A DNA stretch of 64,000 bases from NCBI RefSeq assembly GCF_014191875.1, contig NZ_JACHXD010000016.1, forward strand, positions 1 to 64,000, written 5' to 3'. The translations under genes and the position numbers were made by a program. The notes under the pieces were generated by a model that did not search any database, was not told the DNA's origin, and saw only the letters and a program-made list of their open reading frames with translations. The DNA is from Pseudoduganella violacea (GTDB taxonomy: Bacteria > Pseudomonadota > Gammaproteobacteria > Burkholderiales > Burkholderiaceae_D). The first letter of the stretch is position 1, and the number at the start of each line of letters is the position of its first letter. Positions 26,428 through 34,884 of the stretch are shown piece by piece.

Positions 26428-27516
26428 TTACTGCTGCCGCACCTGCTCCCAGTCCACCTGCCAGAAGCCGTTGCGCGTGGCCGTCTTGTGCGCCACGATG
26501 GCGGACGGCAGGTCGAGCTTGAGCGCCGCCGCCCGCTCGGGATCGATCAGCATGGTCGGCGTTTTCTGGCGCAGGATGGGCAGCACGTCGGGCTTGGTGC
26601 GGTTGCGCAGTATCTTCCCGGCCTGCACGCCGGCCAGGCTGCCGACCTGGCGGAAATCGGCGCCCACATACATCACCGCGCCCGGCACGTGCACCATGGC
26701 CAGCGTGACCACCGGAATCTGGTGGGCCGCGCCGAATTCGCCGAGGTCGATGGCCGGTTCGTAGCGGTGCAGGCCGTAGTAGGTATCCAGCGGCACGGCG
26801 AACATCTGCACCCCTTTCCCGTCCTGGAACATGGCCTTCAGCGAAGGCACGATGCTGTCGCTCTTGCCCACCTGGCGCGCCGTCACCGACATGCCGATCT
26901 GGCTGGCGCTGGAACTGGCGGCGGCCACGTTGGCGACGCCGTTCTCGTCGTCGGTATGGATCATGCCGATTTTTTTCACGGCAGGGAAAACCTGCTGCAC
27001 CATGCGCACCGAGTCGCGCATGTCCACATACAGGGTGGAGCCGGTCACGCCCGGCCCGCCGTCGCTGAGCGAGACGCAGCCCGCTTCCAGCGGGTCGGCC
27101 ACGGCGGTGAAGACCACCGGTACGCGCGCATCTTCGAGGATGCCGCGCGCGTGGCGGGTGGCCGGCGTGCCGATGGTGAGCGCCAGATCGGGCTTGGCGG
27201 CGGCAATGCGCGCCGCTTCCTGGCGGATGCGGAACAGCACGCCCAGGCGGCTCCAGAAGCCGCCATTCTCCACGTCGAAGTCGATGCGCACCCGGTTTAT
27301 CTTCAGGTTCTTGCCCTGTTCGATGCCCTGGCTTTTCAGCGTGTCGAGAAAACCGTTCAGGGCTTCCTGATACGGCTCGATGTCGGTCACCTGCAGCACT
27401 TCGAGCTTGAAGACGTGGTTGTCGTCCATCGATGCCATGGGCAGCAGCTCGAAAGCCTGGGTGGGCAGGGCGGCCAGGGCGATGCTGAGGGCGAGGAGTC
27501 TTCTGTTTTTATTCAT
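26428..27516 (-). CDS. ABC transporter substrate-binding protein, TrpX/YtlA type
   Basis: Periplasmic binding protein of the ABC_sub_bind family (PF04392 type), 362 residues. It has a short signal peptide (LLALSIALAALPTQAF) and the family's two-lobe signature pieces: PDLALTIGTPATRHA, VPVVFTAVADPLEAG, GVTGSTLYVD, IGMIHTDDENG and GKILRNRTKPDVLP. No permease or ATPase gene is adjacent, so it is an orphan; such orphans are common in Burkholderiales, where some feed into sensor proteins. It is transcribed away from the TorF-type gene across a 342-base gap. The ligand is unknown. Confidence 0.85.
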   Translation of the reverse strand: MNKNRRLLALSIALAALPTQAFELLPMASMDDNHVFKLEVLQVTDIEPYQEALNGFLDTLKSQGIEQGKNLKINRVRIDFDVENGGFWSRLGVLFRIRQEAARIAAAKPDLALTIGTPATRHARGILEDARVPVVFTAVADPLEAGCVSLSDGGPGVTGSTLYVDMRDSVRMVQQVFPAVKKIGMIHTDDENGVANVAAASSSASQIGMSVTARQVGKSDSIVPSLKAMFQDGKGVQMFAVPLDTYYGLHRYEPAIDLGEFGAAHQIPVVTLAMVHVPGAVMYVGADFRQVGSLAGVQAGKILRNRTKPDVLPILRQKTPTMLIDPERAAALKLDLPSAIVAHKTATRNGFWQVDWEQVRQQ

Positions 27517-27858
27517 TTTCGGCCTGTTCGATGAAAAAAGATAAAGCCATTAAAACAGAAAGCGATGCCAGTTCGGCAATGAATCGACAGGTTTTGCGAG
27601 CCAATTTTTGCACCGGCGCGGCCAGAGTTGGAAAACAACCATTATTCACAAATGAGAACGTTTTCCATTTAGATTGTCATATGCAAGTCATGACGTCGTT
27701 TTTCTGGCCACAGACTGTCCAATATCTGGTGCACGATTGGACTTTCCCTTCCAAAATCGGAGAAAATATGAGATGTTGTCGCGAAGAACTTGTTTCCGCT
27801 TGGATTCATGCTTTCCCAAGATTACATAACTTATTGTCACAATTAATAGGGAGGCATT
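27517..27858. other. Intergenic region between divergent genes
   Basis: A 342-base AT-richer gap that must hold the promoters of the leftward binding-protein gene and the rightward TorF-type gene. I see no convincing coding sequence, repeat or strong inverted repeat, and no clear -35/-10 pair. The ribosome site AGGGAGG (27848-27854) belongs to the gene at 27859. Confidence 0.6.
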
Positions 27859-28668
27859 ATGAGAGAGAACTTTGCCAAGTTGGCGCCGATTGCATGTTCC
27901 TTGCTGTTCTGGACAGGCGCGGTGCAGGCGCAGGCAAACGCGGAAGCGGGCAAGGCGGCCGAAGCGCCGCCAGCTCCCGCCTTGACGGGCAGCGTAACGC
28001 TGGCCTCGCAATACGTATCGCGCGGCATCCGCCAGACCTGGGATAAACCGGCTTTGCAGGCCGGCCTGGATTATGTGCACCCGAGCGGCTGGTCGGTCGG
28101 CACCTGGATGTCCAACGTCAGCAAGCATTTCATCGAAGACGGCTTGCTGGAATGGGATATCTACGGCGGCTACAACGGCACGGTGGGCGACGTGGGCTAC
28201 AGCGCGCTGCTGTATTACTACAAATATCCGCGCGCCGAGATCCACGCCACCGGCACCAAATTCAATTACACCGAGGTGTCGCTGGGCCTGACCTACAAAT
28301 TCCTCTACGCGAAATACAACCGCACCGTATCGCGCGACTTCTTCGGCATCACCAATGCGCGCGGCACCGGCTATCTGGACATCGGCGCCAACTACGATAT
28401 GGGTTCGGGCTACACGCTCAACTTGCATCTGGGCGATGGCCGCGTGGCCGGCGCCGGCAATGATTTCTGGGATTGGCAGGATATGAAAGTGGGCGTGACC
28501 AAGGCGCTGGACAAGGGCTGGAGCGTGGCCCTGGCCTACACCAAGGCGCGTTCCGACAACAATGGCTATAGCAATTACACGACCGGCATTCCGAATGCGA
28601 ACGGCGTGGTGGAATACAAGGATGTCGCCAAAGGTACGTTGGTGGTATCCGTCAGCAAGGCCTTCTGA
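27859..28668 (+). CDS. TorF family putative porin (Gcw_chp type outer-membrane protein)
   Basis: Predicted outer-membrane beta-barrel of 269 residues with a signal peptide ending near VQAQA. The motif SVTLASQYVSRGIRQTW...PALQAGLDYVHPSGW is the hallmark of the Gcw_chp/TorF-like family, followed by alternating amphipathic strands and a C-terminal VSVSKAF ending in aromatic Phe, as expected for barrel insertion. AGGGAGG precedes the ATG by four bases. The chemoreceptor gene begins 17 bases after its stop in the same direction, so co-transcription is likely. The substrate of the family is unknown. Confidence 0.85.
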   Translation: MRENFAKLAPIACSLLFWTGAVQAQANAEAGKAAEAPPAPALTGSVTLASQYVSRGIRQTWDKPALQAGLDYVHPSGWSVGTWMSNVSKHFIEDGLLEWDIYGGYNGTVGDVGYSALLYYYKYPRAEIHATGTKFNYTEVSLGLTYKFLYAKYNRTVSRDFFGITNARGTGYLDIGANYDMGSGYTLNLHLGDGRVAGAGNDFWDWQDMKVGVTKALDKGWSVALAYTKARSDNNGYSNYTTGIPNANGVVEYKDVAKGTLVVSVSKAF

Positions 28669-28685
28669 ATTTAAGGAGTAGTAGG

Positions 28686-30815
28686 ATGAAGCAATTAAAA
28701 GCTAAGCTTGCGGACACAACCCGGGCTGGCCTCTCGCTGTCGCTGAACGCCAAAATCTGCGCGGCGGCGACCATACTCGTGGTGCTCAGCCTCGGTGTGA
28801 CCGCCACGGTGATCGGCATCAAGAGCAGCAATACCGCCGAAGCGGACGCCATGAATCTGGCGCGCACCGCTTCGCGCGAGGCCGCCGGCGCGCTGCAAAG
28901 CCGCATCACGACCAATCTGGCGACCGTGCGCGGCGTGGCCGACAGCATGCGCGCCACGCGCGGCAGCAAGCAGCCGATAACGCGCGAGCAGACCGGTGAA
29001 GTGGTGAAGGCGGCGCTGCTGTCCTCGCAGGACTTGCTGGGCGCGGCAGTGACCTGGGAGCCGAATGCGCTGGACGGCAAGGACGCCGAATACGCCGGCA
29101 AGAAGCCGGAGTACGACGATACCGGCCGCTACATGCCTTACTGGACCCGCACCGATTCCGGCGGCGTGAATGTGGAGCCGATCGTGTTCTCGCCGCAGGC
29201 CGGCGCCAACGACTGGTACGACATCCCCAAGCGCAGCGGCAAGGTGTATTTCACCGAGCCTTACGTCTACCCGGTCAACGGCAAGGATGTGCTGATGGCG
29301 TCCCTGGTGGCGCCGATCATGATCGACGGTAAATTCCAGGGCACGGCCAGCGCCGACTTCATGCTGACCTATCTGAGCAAGATCCTGGCCGACATGAAGA
29401 CCATCGACCAGGGCACGCTGGCGCTGGTGTCGAACGGCGGCCTGTATGCCAGCCACCCGAACGCCGCGCTGAACGGCAAGAAGGCGGACGACATTCCGGC
29501 CACGGGCCTGGAACGCATCCGCCAGGGCCAGCCTTATGAATACCAGGATGACAAGGGCATCGTCCATATCCTGCAGCCGATCGTCCTGCACCCGGACATC
29601 GGCGCCTGGTCGGTGCAGCTGAATTTCCCGCGCAGCGTGGCCACCGCCTCGGCGCGCGAGCTGATGGGCTACACCCTGATCGTGTCGCTGCTGTGCGCCT
29701 TTGCCACCGCCGTGGCCCTGGTCGCCATCCTGTACCGCCTGACGCAGCCGCTGCGCACCCTGGGCACGGCCATGACCGGCCTGGCCAGCGGCGACGCCGA
29801 CTTGAGCGCAAGGCTGGAGGTCAAAGGCAACGACGAACTGGCCGTGATCGGCAAGGGTTTCAATGAGTTCATCAGCAAAATCCACGCCGTGCTCACCGAG
29901 GTGCGCACCAGCTCCGACAGCGTGGCCGTGGCCAGCAGTGAAATCAAGCAGGGCAATGCCGACTTGTCGGCGCGCACCGAGCAGCAGGCCAGCGCGCTGG
30001 AGGAAACGGCGGCATCGATGGACGAGCTGACTTCCACCGTCAAGCAGAACGCCGACAATGCGCGCCAGGCTAACCAGTTGGCGGCATCGGCTTCGGAAGT
30101 GGCGACCAAGGGCGGCGCGGTGGTGTCGCAGGTGGTCGATACCATGGCCTCGATCAACGATTCCTCGAAAAAGATTGTGGACATCATCAGCGTGATCGAC
30201 GGCATCGCTTTCCAGACCAATATCCTGGCGCTGAACGCGGCGGTGGAGGCGGCGCGCGCCGGCGAACAGGGACGCGGCTTCGCCGTCGTGGCCTCCGAGG
30301 TGCGCAACCTGGCGCAGCGCAGCGCGGCGGCCGCCAAGGAAATCAAGGAGCTGATCGGCGACTCGGTCAGCAAGGTGGAAGCGGGCAGCCAGCTGGTGGT
30401 CAGCGCCGGCAGCACGATGGATGAAGTGGTGTCCAGCGTGCGCCGCGTCAGCGACATCGTAGGCGAGATTGCCGCCGCCAGCGTCGAACAGAGCACCGGC
30501 ATCAGCCAGGTCAACCAGGCCATCACCCAGATGGACAGCGTGACCCAGCAGAATGCGGCCCTGGTCGAGGAAGCGGCAGCGGCGGCGGAAAGCCTGCAAG
30601 ACCAGGCGGCCAAGCTGGTATCGCTGGTGAGCGCATTCAAGATGGACAGCGGCATCGCGCCGCCGGCCATGCAGCGCGCGGCCGCGCCAAGATCGGCGGT
30701 GTCCGTGGCCAAGCCGGCGCCGGCCCGCAAGGCTCCGGCTCCCGCGCCGAAGAAACCGGCGGCGGCGTCCAAACCGGCTTCCGTCAGCGGCGACGACGGC
30801 TGGGAAGAGTTCTAA
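28686..30815 (+). CDS. Methyl-accepting chemotaxis protein with dCache-type sensor and CheR-tether tail
   Basis: Membrane chemoreceptor of 709 residues. TM1 lies at about residues 25-46, a large periplasmic sensor with a dCache-like pattern (YTRTDSGG-type, YDIPKRSGKVYFTEPYVYPVNGKDVLMAS) at 55-320, and TM2 (YTLIVSLLCAFATAVALVAIL) at 328-350. Then come HAMP and a signalling domain with the conserved tip AFQTNILALNAAVEAARAGE. An Ala/Pro/Lys-rich flexible linker leads to the last five residues GWEEF, which fit the xWxxF pentapeptide that tethers CheR/CheB. AAGGAG (28673-28678) precedes the ATG. Its stop overlaps the stop of the convergent gene by four bases. The ligand is unknown; dCache sensors often bind amino acids or organic acids. 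Confidence 0.95.
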   Translation: MKQLKAKLADTTRAGLSLSLNAKICAAATILVVLSLGVTATVIGIKSSNTAEADAMNLARTASREAAGALQSRITTNLATVRGVADSMRATRGSKQPITREQTGEVVKAALLSSQDLLGAAVTWEPNALDGKDAEYAGKKPEYDDTGRYMPYWTRTDSGGVNVEPIVFSPQAGANDWYDIPKRSGKVYFTEPYVYPVNGKDVLMASLVAPIMIDGKFQGTASADFMLTYLSKILADMKTIDQGTLALVSNGGLYASHPNAALNGKKADDIPATGLERIRQGQPYEYQDDKGIVHILQPIVLHPDIGAWSVQLNFPRSVATASARELMGYTLIVSLLCAFATAVALVAILYRLTQPLRTLGTAMTGLASGDADLSARLEVKGNDELAVIGKGFNEFISKIHAVLTEVRTSSDSVAVASSEIKQGNADLSARTEQQASALEETAASMDELTSTVKQNADNARQANQLAASASEVATKGGAVVSQVVDTMASINDSSKKIVDIISVIDGIAFQTNILALNAAVEAARAGEQGRGFAVVASEVRNLAQRSAAAAKEIKELIGDSVSKVEAGSQLVVSAGSTMDEVVSSVRRVSDIVGEIAAASVEQSTGISQVNQAITQMDSVTQQNAALVEEAAAAAESLQDQAAKLVSLVSAFKMDSGIAPPAMQRAAAPRSAVSVAKPAPARKAPAPAPKKPAAASKPASVSGDDGWEEF

Positions 30816-31732
30816 TCGACGTGGGCGGCGGACTGTGACCGGCAGTCCGCCCGCCGTTCTTTCCCTCTCGGCCCTTCGGCTGCCGAGGTCCGCCACGGCG
30901 ACATGGGCCGTCCCTGGCCGTTCCTGAATCCCTCGCCGCGCCGTCTGCGCGGCGTTCCCGCGCCGCTGGACGGACCTGGCGCGCCAGGCGTATTGGCGAT
31001 GGCGCGGTTCAATTTCTCCATCAAACCTTCCGGCACATTGCTGCTGCAAACGATGTGGCGCGGCAGGCCGGCCGGCATATCGGGATATTCCAGCATGGAC
31101 AGGGTCTGCGCCAGCGGATCGCGCTCCCTGAAGAAGGCCCAGTCGGCGCGATCCACAATCACATAAGTGGCGCGGCCGGCGGCCAGCATGCGCAGCATCG
31201 AGGGCGTGTCCACGGTGCGCCGCATGATCTGGTTGGCGCTGCGCGCCATCATGCCGTCCAGTTCCGGGCCGTAGGACACGCCGTCGATCACGCCCAGCGT
31301 CAGCTCCTTATTGGCCAGCAGTTCGGGCAGGGTGGCGTGCGCCTTGACCTCGTCCAGGTTGCGCGTAGAGGTCAGCACGATATGGGTCTGGTCCATGTGG
31401 AAGGGTTGGCTGAACTGCGCCACGGCCTCGCGCTCGGGCAGGCGATACCAGCTCACCGAACAGTAATTCGGCTCGCCATGCGCCAGATTGTTCCAGATGC
31501 GCCGCTGCGGCTCATTCACGAAGCGCGTCGCAATGCCCGCCTCGGTGAAGATGGCTTGCGCGCGCAGCAGCAGCAAGCCTTTCAGCTCACCGTTCTCCGC
31601 GTAGTGGTAGGGTGGTTTCAGGCGCCACGCCACCGTGATGGTGGGCATCGGCTGCGCCACCGCCATGGAACAGCCCAAGCCGGCGAACAGGGCCAACAGA
31701 GCGGGTTTCAGGCGTGAGGGGTGGATATTCAT
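30812..31732 (-). CDS. Periplasmic solute-binding protein (PBP2-like), with an anomalous C-terminal tail
   Basis: Signal peptide at residues 1-27 (ALLALFAGLGCSMAVAQ), then a type-2 periplasmic-binding-protein core: TITVAWRLKPPYHYAENGELKG, the FSQPFHMDQTHIVLTS middle and the LLANKELTLGVIDGVSYG hinge. The start at 31732 places the signal peptide correctly; upstream in-frame codons add a non-signal segment. The core ends near LNRAIANTP; the final 50 or so residues are Gly/Pro/Arg-rich (GTPRRRRGEG, SPWRTSAAEG) and do not look like this family. A frameshift or loss of the original stop is likely. Convergent with the chemoreceptor, sharing four bases at the stops. Confidence 0.78.
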   Translation of the reverse strand: MNIHPSRLKPALLALFAGLGCSMAVAQPMPTITVAWRLKPPYHYAENGELKGLLLLRAQAIFTEAGIATRFVNEPQRRIWNNLAHGEPNYCSVSWYRLPEREAVAQFSQPFHMDQTHIVLTSTRNLDEVKAHATLPELLANKELTLGVIDGVSYGPELDGMMARSANQIMRRTVDTPSMLRMLAAGRATYVIVDRADWAFFRERDPLAQTLSMLEYPDMPAGLPRHIVCSSNVPEGLMEKLNRAIANTPGAPGPSSGAGTPRRRRGEGFRNGQGRPMSPWRTSAAEGPRGKERRADCRSQSAAHVD

Positions 31733-31800
31733 AGGTTGACGATTATAAGCATGTATTGCTAAAACATCAGCATTGCCGAAGGCCTGCATAGGAAAAAATT

Positions 31801-31829
31801 TGAATCCATCCGCGTCTCCGCTGCGTATA
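31801..31829 (+). promoter_or_regulatory. Candidate ECF-sigma promoter for the DUF4331 operon
   Basis: TGAATCC (31801-31807) lies 15 bases before CGTATAA (31823-31829), within TGCGTATAA. The TGCGTAT core recurs upstream of the ECF sigma gene (37686-37695, minus strand), as expected if that sigma factor reads both. Only the -10-like half is shared clearly, so confidence is low. Confidence 0.35.
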
Positions 31830-31872
31830 AGGAAGGGCAACACCTTCCCGTTCAAACAAGCAGGAGGATCAG

Positions 31873-33375
31873 ATGGACAATATCATCAAGTGCCCGTTGC
31901 GGGCCGCACTGGCGGCCGGCATGTTGGCCAGTTTGTTGGCGGCGCCGGTCCTGGCGTCCAGCCACCGCGAAGCTCCCTTCATTGCCCGCATTCCCAAGGC
32001 CGACGCCACGGACTTTTACATGTTCCGCAGCTATGAGCCGGGCCGCGAAAAGTTCGTGACGCTGATTGCGAACTACCTTCCCTTGCAGGACGCCTACGGC
32101 GGTCCGAACTACTTCCAGCTCGATCCGGATGCGCTCTATGAAATCCATATCGATAACAACGGCGATGCGAAGGAGGACATCAGCTTCGAGTTCCGCTTCA
32201 CGAATACGGTGAAAAATGCGCAGTTCGCGGTCGGCGACAAGAAAGTGCCGATACCCCTGATCATCAACGGCGGCCCGATCAACGATGTGAACCCGGCGGG
32301 CCTGAACGTGCGCGAAACCTATTCCGTGACGGTGGCGCGCGGCGACCGGCGCGGCGGTTCGCGCGCGGCGCTCAGCAACGCCGCCAACGGCAGCGCGGTG
32401 TTCGATAAACCGGTGGACAATATCGGCAACAAGGCCATTCCCGACTATGCGGGCTATGCGGGACGCCATATCTACAACGTGAAAATTCCCGGCTGCGAAA
32501 CGCCGGGCCGCCTATTCGTCGGCCAGCGCAAGGATTCCTTCGCCGTCAACCTGGGCGAAACTTTTGACCTGATCAACTACAAGGCGCCGGCGGTGGAGTT
32601 CCTGCCCAACGCGGAGAAGAATGCGCGCGACGATCTGGCCGACAAAAACATCACCACCATCGCGCTGGAGGTGGCCGCCGCCTGCCTGACCGCGCCGGGT
32701 TCGAGCGATCCCGTGATCGGCGGCTGGACCACGGCCAGCCTGCGCCAGGGGCGGCTGCTGAATCCCGTGCCAGGCAATGGCGCCGGCGCGTCGAAGGAGG
32801 GGGGCGCCTGGACCCAGGTGTCGCGCCTCGGCATGCCGCTGGTGAACGAACTGGTGATCGGTTTGAAGGATAAGGACCGCTTCAATCACAGCAAGCCGGC
32901 CGCCGATGGGCAGTTTGCCACCTATGTGACGAATCCCACGCTGCCGGCCCTGGTCGAGGTCTTGTTCGGCAACGTCGGCGCCAAAGCCCCCGTCAATTTC
33001 CCCCGCAACGACCTGGTGGCGACCTTCCTGACCGGGGTGAAGGGCTTGAACCAGCCCCTGAACGTGAAGGCGTCCGAGATGCTGCGCCTGAATACGGCGA
33101 TTGCGCCGGCGCCGATGGGCGCGCAGAAACGCCTGGGCGTGATCGATGGCGATAACGCCGGCTTTCCGAATGGCCGCCGCCCCGGCGACGATGTGGTGGA
33201 CATCGAATTGCGTGTCGCCATGGGCAAGCTATGCACGCTGAACCTGGGTTGCACCCCAGCCGACGCGCCGGCTGGCGCCATCCGCTTTACCGATGGCGCG
33301 TATCTGGACGACAGCTTCTTTACCGCCGCCTTCCCGTATCTGAAGACGCCGCTTCCCGGCTCGCCCCAGAATTAA
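31873..33375 (+). CDS. DUF4331 domain-containing exported protein
   Basis: Exported protein of 500 residues; signal peptide ends near LAAPVLA, followed at once by the family's opening motif SSHREAPFIARIPKADATDFYMFRSYEPG. Further family pieces are ANYLPLQDAYGGPNYFQLDPDALYEIHIDNNGD and the C-terminal RRPGDDVVDIELRVAMGKLC. The function of DUF4331 is not known. AGGAGG (31862-31867) precedes the ATG by five bases. It heads a run of genes (lipoprotein, TPR protein, HupE/UreJ protein, TonB receptor remnant) facing an ECF sigma/anti-sigma pair, which suggests a regulated envelope or metal-related system. That system role is inferred from gene order. Confidence 0.9.
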   Translation: MDNIIKCPLRAALAAGMLASLLAAPVLASSHREAPFIARIPKADATDFYMFRSYEPGREKFVTLIANYLPLQDAYGGPNYFQLDPDALYEIHIDNNGDAKEDISFEFRFTNTVKNAQFAVGDKKVPIPLIINGGPINDVNPAGLNVRETYSVTVARGDRRGGSRAALSNAANGSAVFDKPVDNIGNKAIPDYAGYAGRHIYNVKIPGCETPGRLFVGQRKDSFAVNLGETFDLINYKAPAVEFLPNAEKNARDDLADKNITTIALEVAAACLTAPGSSDPVIGGWTTASLRQGRLLNPVPGNGAGASKEGGAWTQVSRLGMPLVNELVIGLKDKDRFNHSKPAADGQFATYVTNPTLPALVEVLFGNVGAKAPVNFPRNDLVATFLTGVKGLNQPLNVKASEMLRLNTAIAPAPMGAQKRLGVIDGDNAGFPNGRRPGDDVVDIELRVAMGKLCTLNLGCTPADAPAGAIRFTDGAYLDDSFFTAAFPYLKTPLPGSPQN

Positions 33376-33385
33376 GGAGACGATC

Positions 33386-33619
33386 ATGAGAAGACTGATC
33401 CTGAGCGCCGCCTTGCTGCTGAGCGCCTGTGGCGGTGGCGGCGGCCATGGCGGCATGGCCGCGCCGTCCGATCCGCCCGCACCGCCCGTTGTCGCGGCCG
33501 ATGTTTTCCTGTCGCTGGTGCAGACCAGGACTGGCGCGAGCGACGAAGAGAGCGAGCCGGTCGACCTGGACGCGCTGGCCGCCACCTCGCCGGAAGATGC
33601 GGAACCCGTGCCGCTGTAA
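33386..33619 (+). CDS. Small lipoprotein
   Basis: A 77-residue protein with a lipobox LSAC at residues 12-15 after a hydrophobic stretch, so it should be lipid-anchored in the envelope. The mature part is Gly-rich, then Pro-rich, then acidic (DEESEPVDLDAL); no domain is recognisable. It starts 10 bases after the DUF4331 stop, with AAGGAG just upstream, and is therefore in the same operon. It probably serves as a small partner of the DUF4331 protein. Confidence 0.75.
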   Translation: MRRLILSAALLLSACGGGGGHGGMAAPSDPPAPPVVAADVFLSLVQTRTGASDEESEPVDLDALAATSPEDAEPVPL

Positions 33620-33628
33620 AGCGTTTAC

Positions 33629-33662
33629 CGCCATGGACGGGCCGGTCCAATCGTCCATGGCG
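33629..33662 (+). terminator. Intergenic hairpin within the DUF4331 operon
   Basis: An 11-bp perfect inverted repeat (33629-33639 and 33652-33662, core GCCATGGACG) with a 12-base loop lies between the lipoprotein and TPR genes. There is no T-run, so a partial terminator or mRNA-processing or stability element is more likely than full termination. Confidence 0.45.
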
Positions 33663-33684
33663 CTCAAGCTTAAGGAGGGGAATC

Positions 33685-34884
33685 ATGCAAGCCATTGCTA
33701 TCTTCATTGCGGCCTGGCTGGCCTGGGTGGCTTGGCCAGCGCGGGCGGATGCCAGTCCCCGCATACCGCGTGATAACGCGGAAGTGCTGGAGATCCTGCC
33801 GCGCAGCGCCGATGAGCTGGAGCGGGAGTTGCGGCGCATGCGGACCGCGCTGAACGCCGCGCCGCACCAGTTGCCGCTTGCCGCGACCCTGGCGCGGCGC
33901 TATATCGAAGCAGGGCGGCGCGAAGGCGACCCGCGCTACTTCGGCCAGGCGCAGGCGGCGCTGCAACCCTGGTGGAACCAGGCGTCGCCACCGGCTGAGG
34001 TGCGTTTGCTGCGGGCTACGCTGCTGCAAAACAGCCATCGGTTTGCCGAGGCCCAGGCCGAACTGGCGGCGCTGACGCAGCAGAATCCCGGCGATGCGCA
34101 AGCCTGGCTGACACGCGCGAGCGTGCATGTGGTCCTGGGCCAATACGCCGAAGCCAAGGCCGCTTGCGCCAGGCTGTCGCGGCTGGCCAGCCCCCTGGCC
34201 GGCGCCGCCTGCATCGCCAATGCCGGCAGCTTGAGCGGTAATCTGGCGCGCAGCGAACTGCTGCTGCGCGCGGTGTTGGCGCACTATCCGGACGAAGCCG
34301 CCGGATTGCGCGTCTGGGCGCAAACCCTGCTGGCCGAGATGGCGGCGCGGCGCGGCGACGCCGCCTTGGCGGAGCAAAGTTTCCGCAGCGCGCTGGCGGC
34401 GGACTCGCGCGACGGCTATCTGCTCGGTGCTTACGCGGACTTTCTGCTCGATCAGGAGCGGCCGGGCGAGGTTGTCGGCCTGCTGCGCGCGCATGGCCGC
34501 AACGACGCGCTGTTGCTGCGCCATGCGCTGGCGCTGCGTCAGTCCGGCGAGGATAAGACCGCGCTGGCCGCCGCCAACCAGGAATTGCAGCTGCGTTTTC
34601 AGGCCGCCGCCATGCGCGGCGACACCGTTCATCTGCGGGAAGAGGCGCGCTATGCATTGCATCTGCGCGGCGACAGCAAAACAGCCCTGCGCCTGGCGTT
34701 GGCCAATTGGCAGGTACAGAAGGAAGTGGCGGACGCGCGTATTTTGCTGGAAGCGGCGCTGGCAGCGGGCGACGCGCAAGCCGCCATGCCCGCCATGCGC
34801 TGGATCAGGGCCGTGGGAATGGAAGACCGTGTACTCGCCCTGCTGCTCGGCAAGCTGGAATCGGGGATGCGGAGGGCCTCATGA
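33685..34884 (+). CDS. TPR-repeat periplasmic protein
   Basis: A 399-residue protein with a short signal-like N-terminus (AIAIFIAAWLAWVAWPARADA) and an all-helical body of TPR-like repeats (for example LARRYIEAGRREGDPRYFGQAQAALQPWW and AEAQAELAALTQQNPGDAQAWLTRASV). Probably a periplasmic scaffold for protein contacts. GGAGGGG precedes the ATG. The next gene starts inside its stop codon (ATGA, 34881-34884), implying translational coupling with the HupE/UreJ protein. TPR proteins of this type commonly accompany DUF4331 and HupE/UreJ proteins, as far as I recall; the partner is not visible. Confidence 0.88.
   Translation: MQAIAIFIAAWLAWVAWPARADASPRIPRDNAEVLEILPRSADELERELRRMRTALNAAPHQLPLAATLARRYIEAGRREGDPRYFGQAQAALQPWWNQASPPAEVRLLRATLLQNSHRFAEAQAELAALTQQNPGDAQAWLTRASVHVVLGQYAEAKAACARLSRLASPLAGAACIANAGSLSGNLARSELLLRAVLAHYPDEAAGLRVWAQTLLAEMAARRGDAALAEQSFRSALAADSRDGYLLGAYADFLLDQERPGEVVGLLRAHGRNDALLLRHALALRQSGEDKTALAAANQELQLRFQAAAMRGDTVHLREEARYALHLRGDSKTALRLALANWQVQKEVADARILLEAALAAGDAQAAMPAMRWIRAVGMEDRVLALLLGKLESGMRRAS

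Noticed and set aside
26488..27534. Long open frame opposite the TrpX-type binding protein gene
   Set aside because: It is a codon-usage shadow: low-complexity His/Gly/Arg-rich protein, no start context, while the other strand encodes a clear family member.
27531..28046. Open frame beginning in the gap before the TorF-type gene
   Set aside because: Its second half overlaps the signal peptide and barrel of the real gene in another frame; no domain is found.
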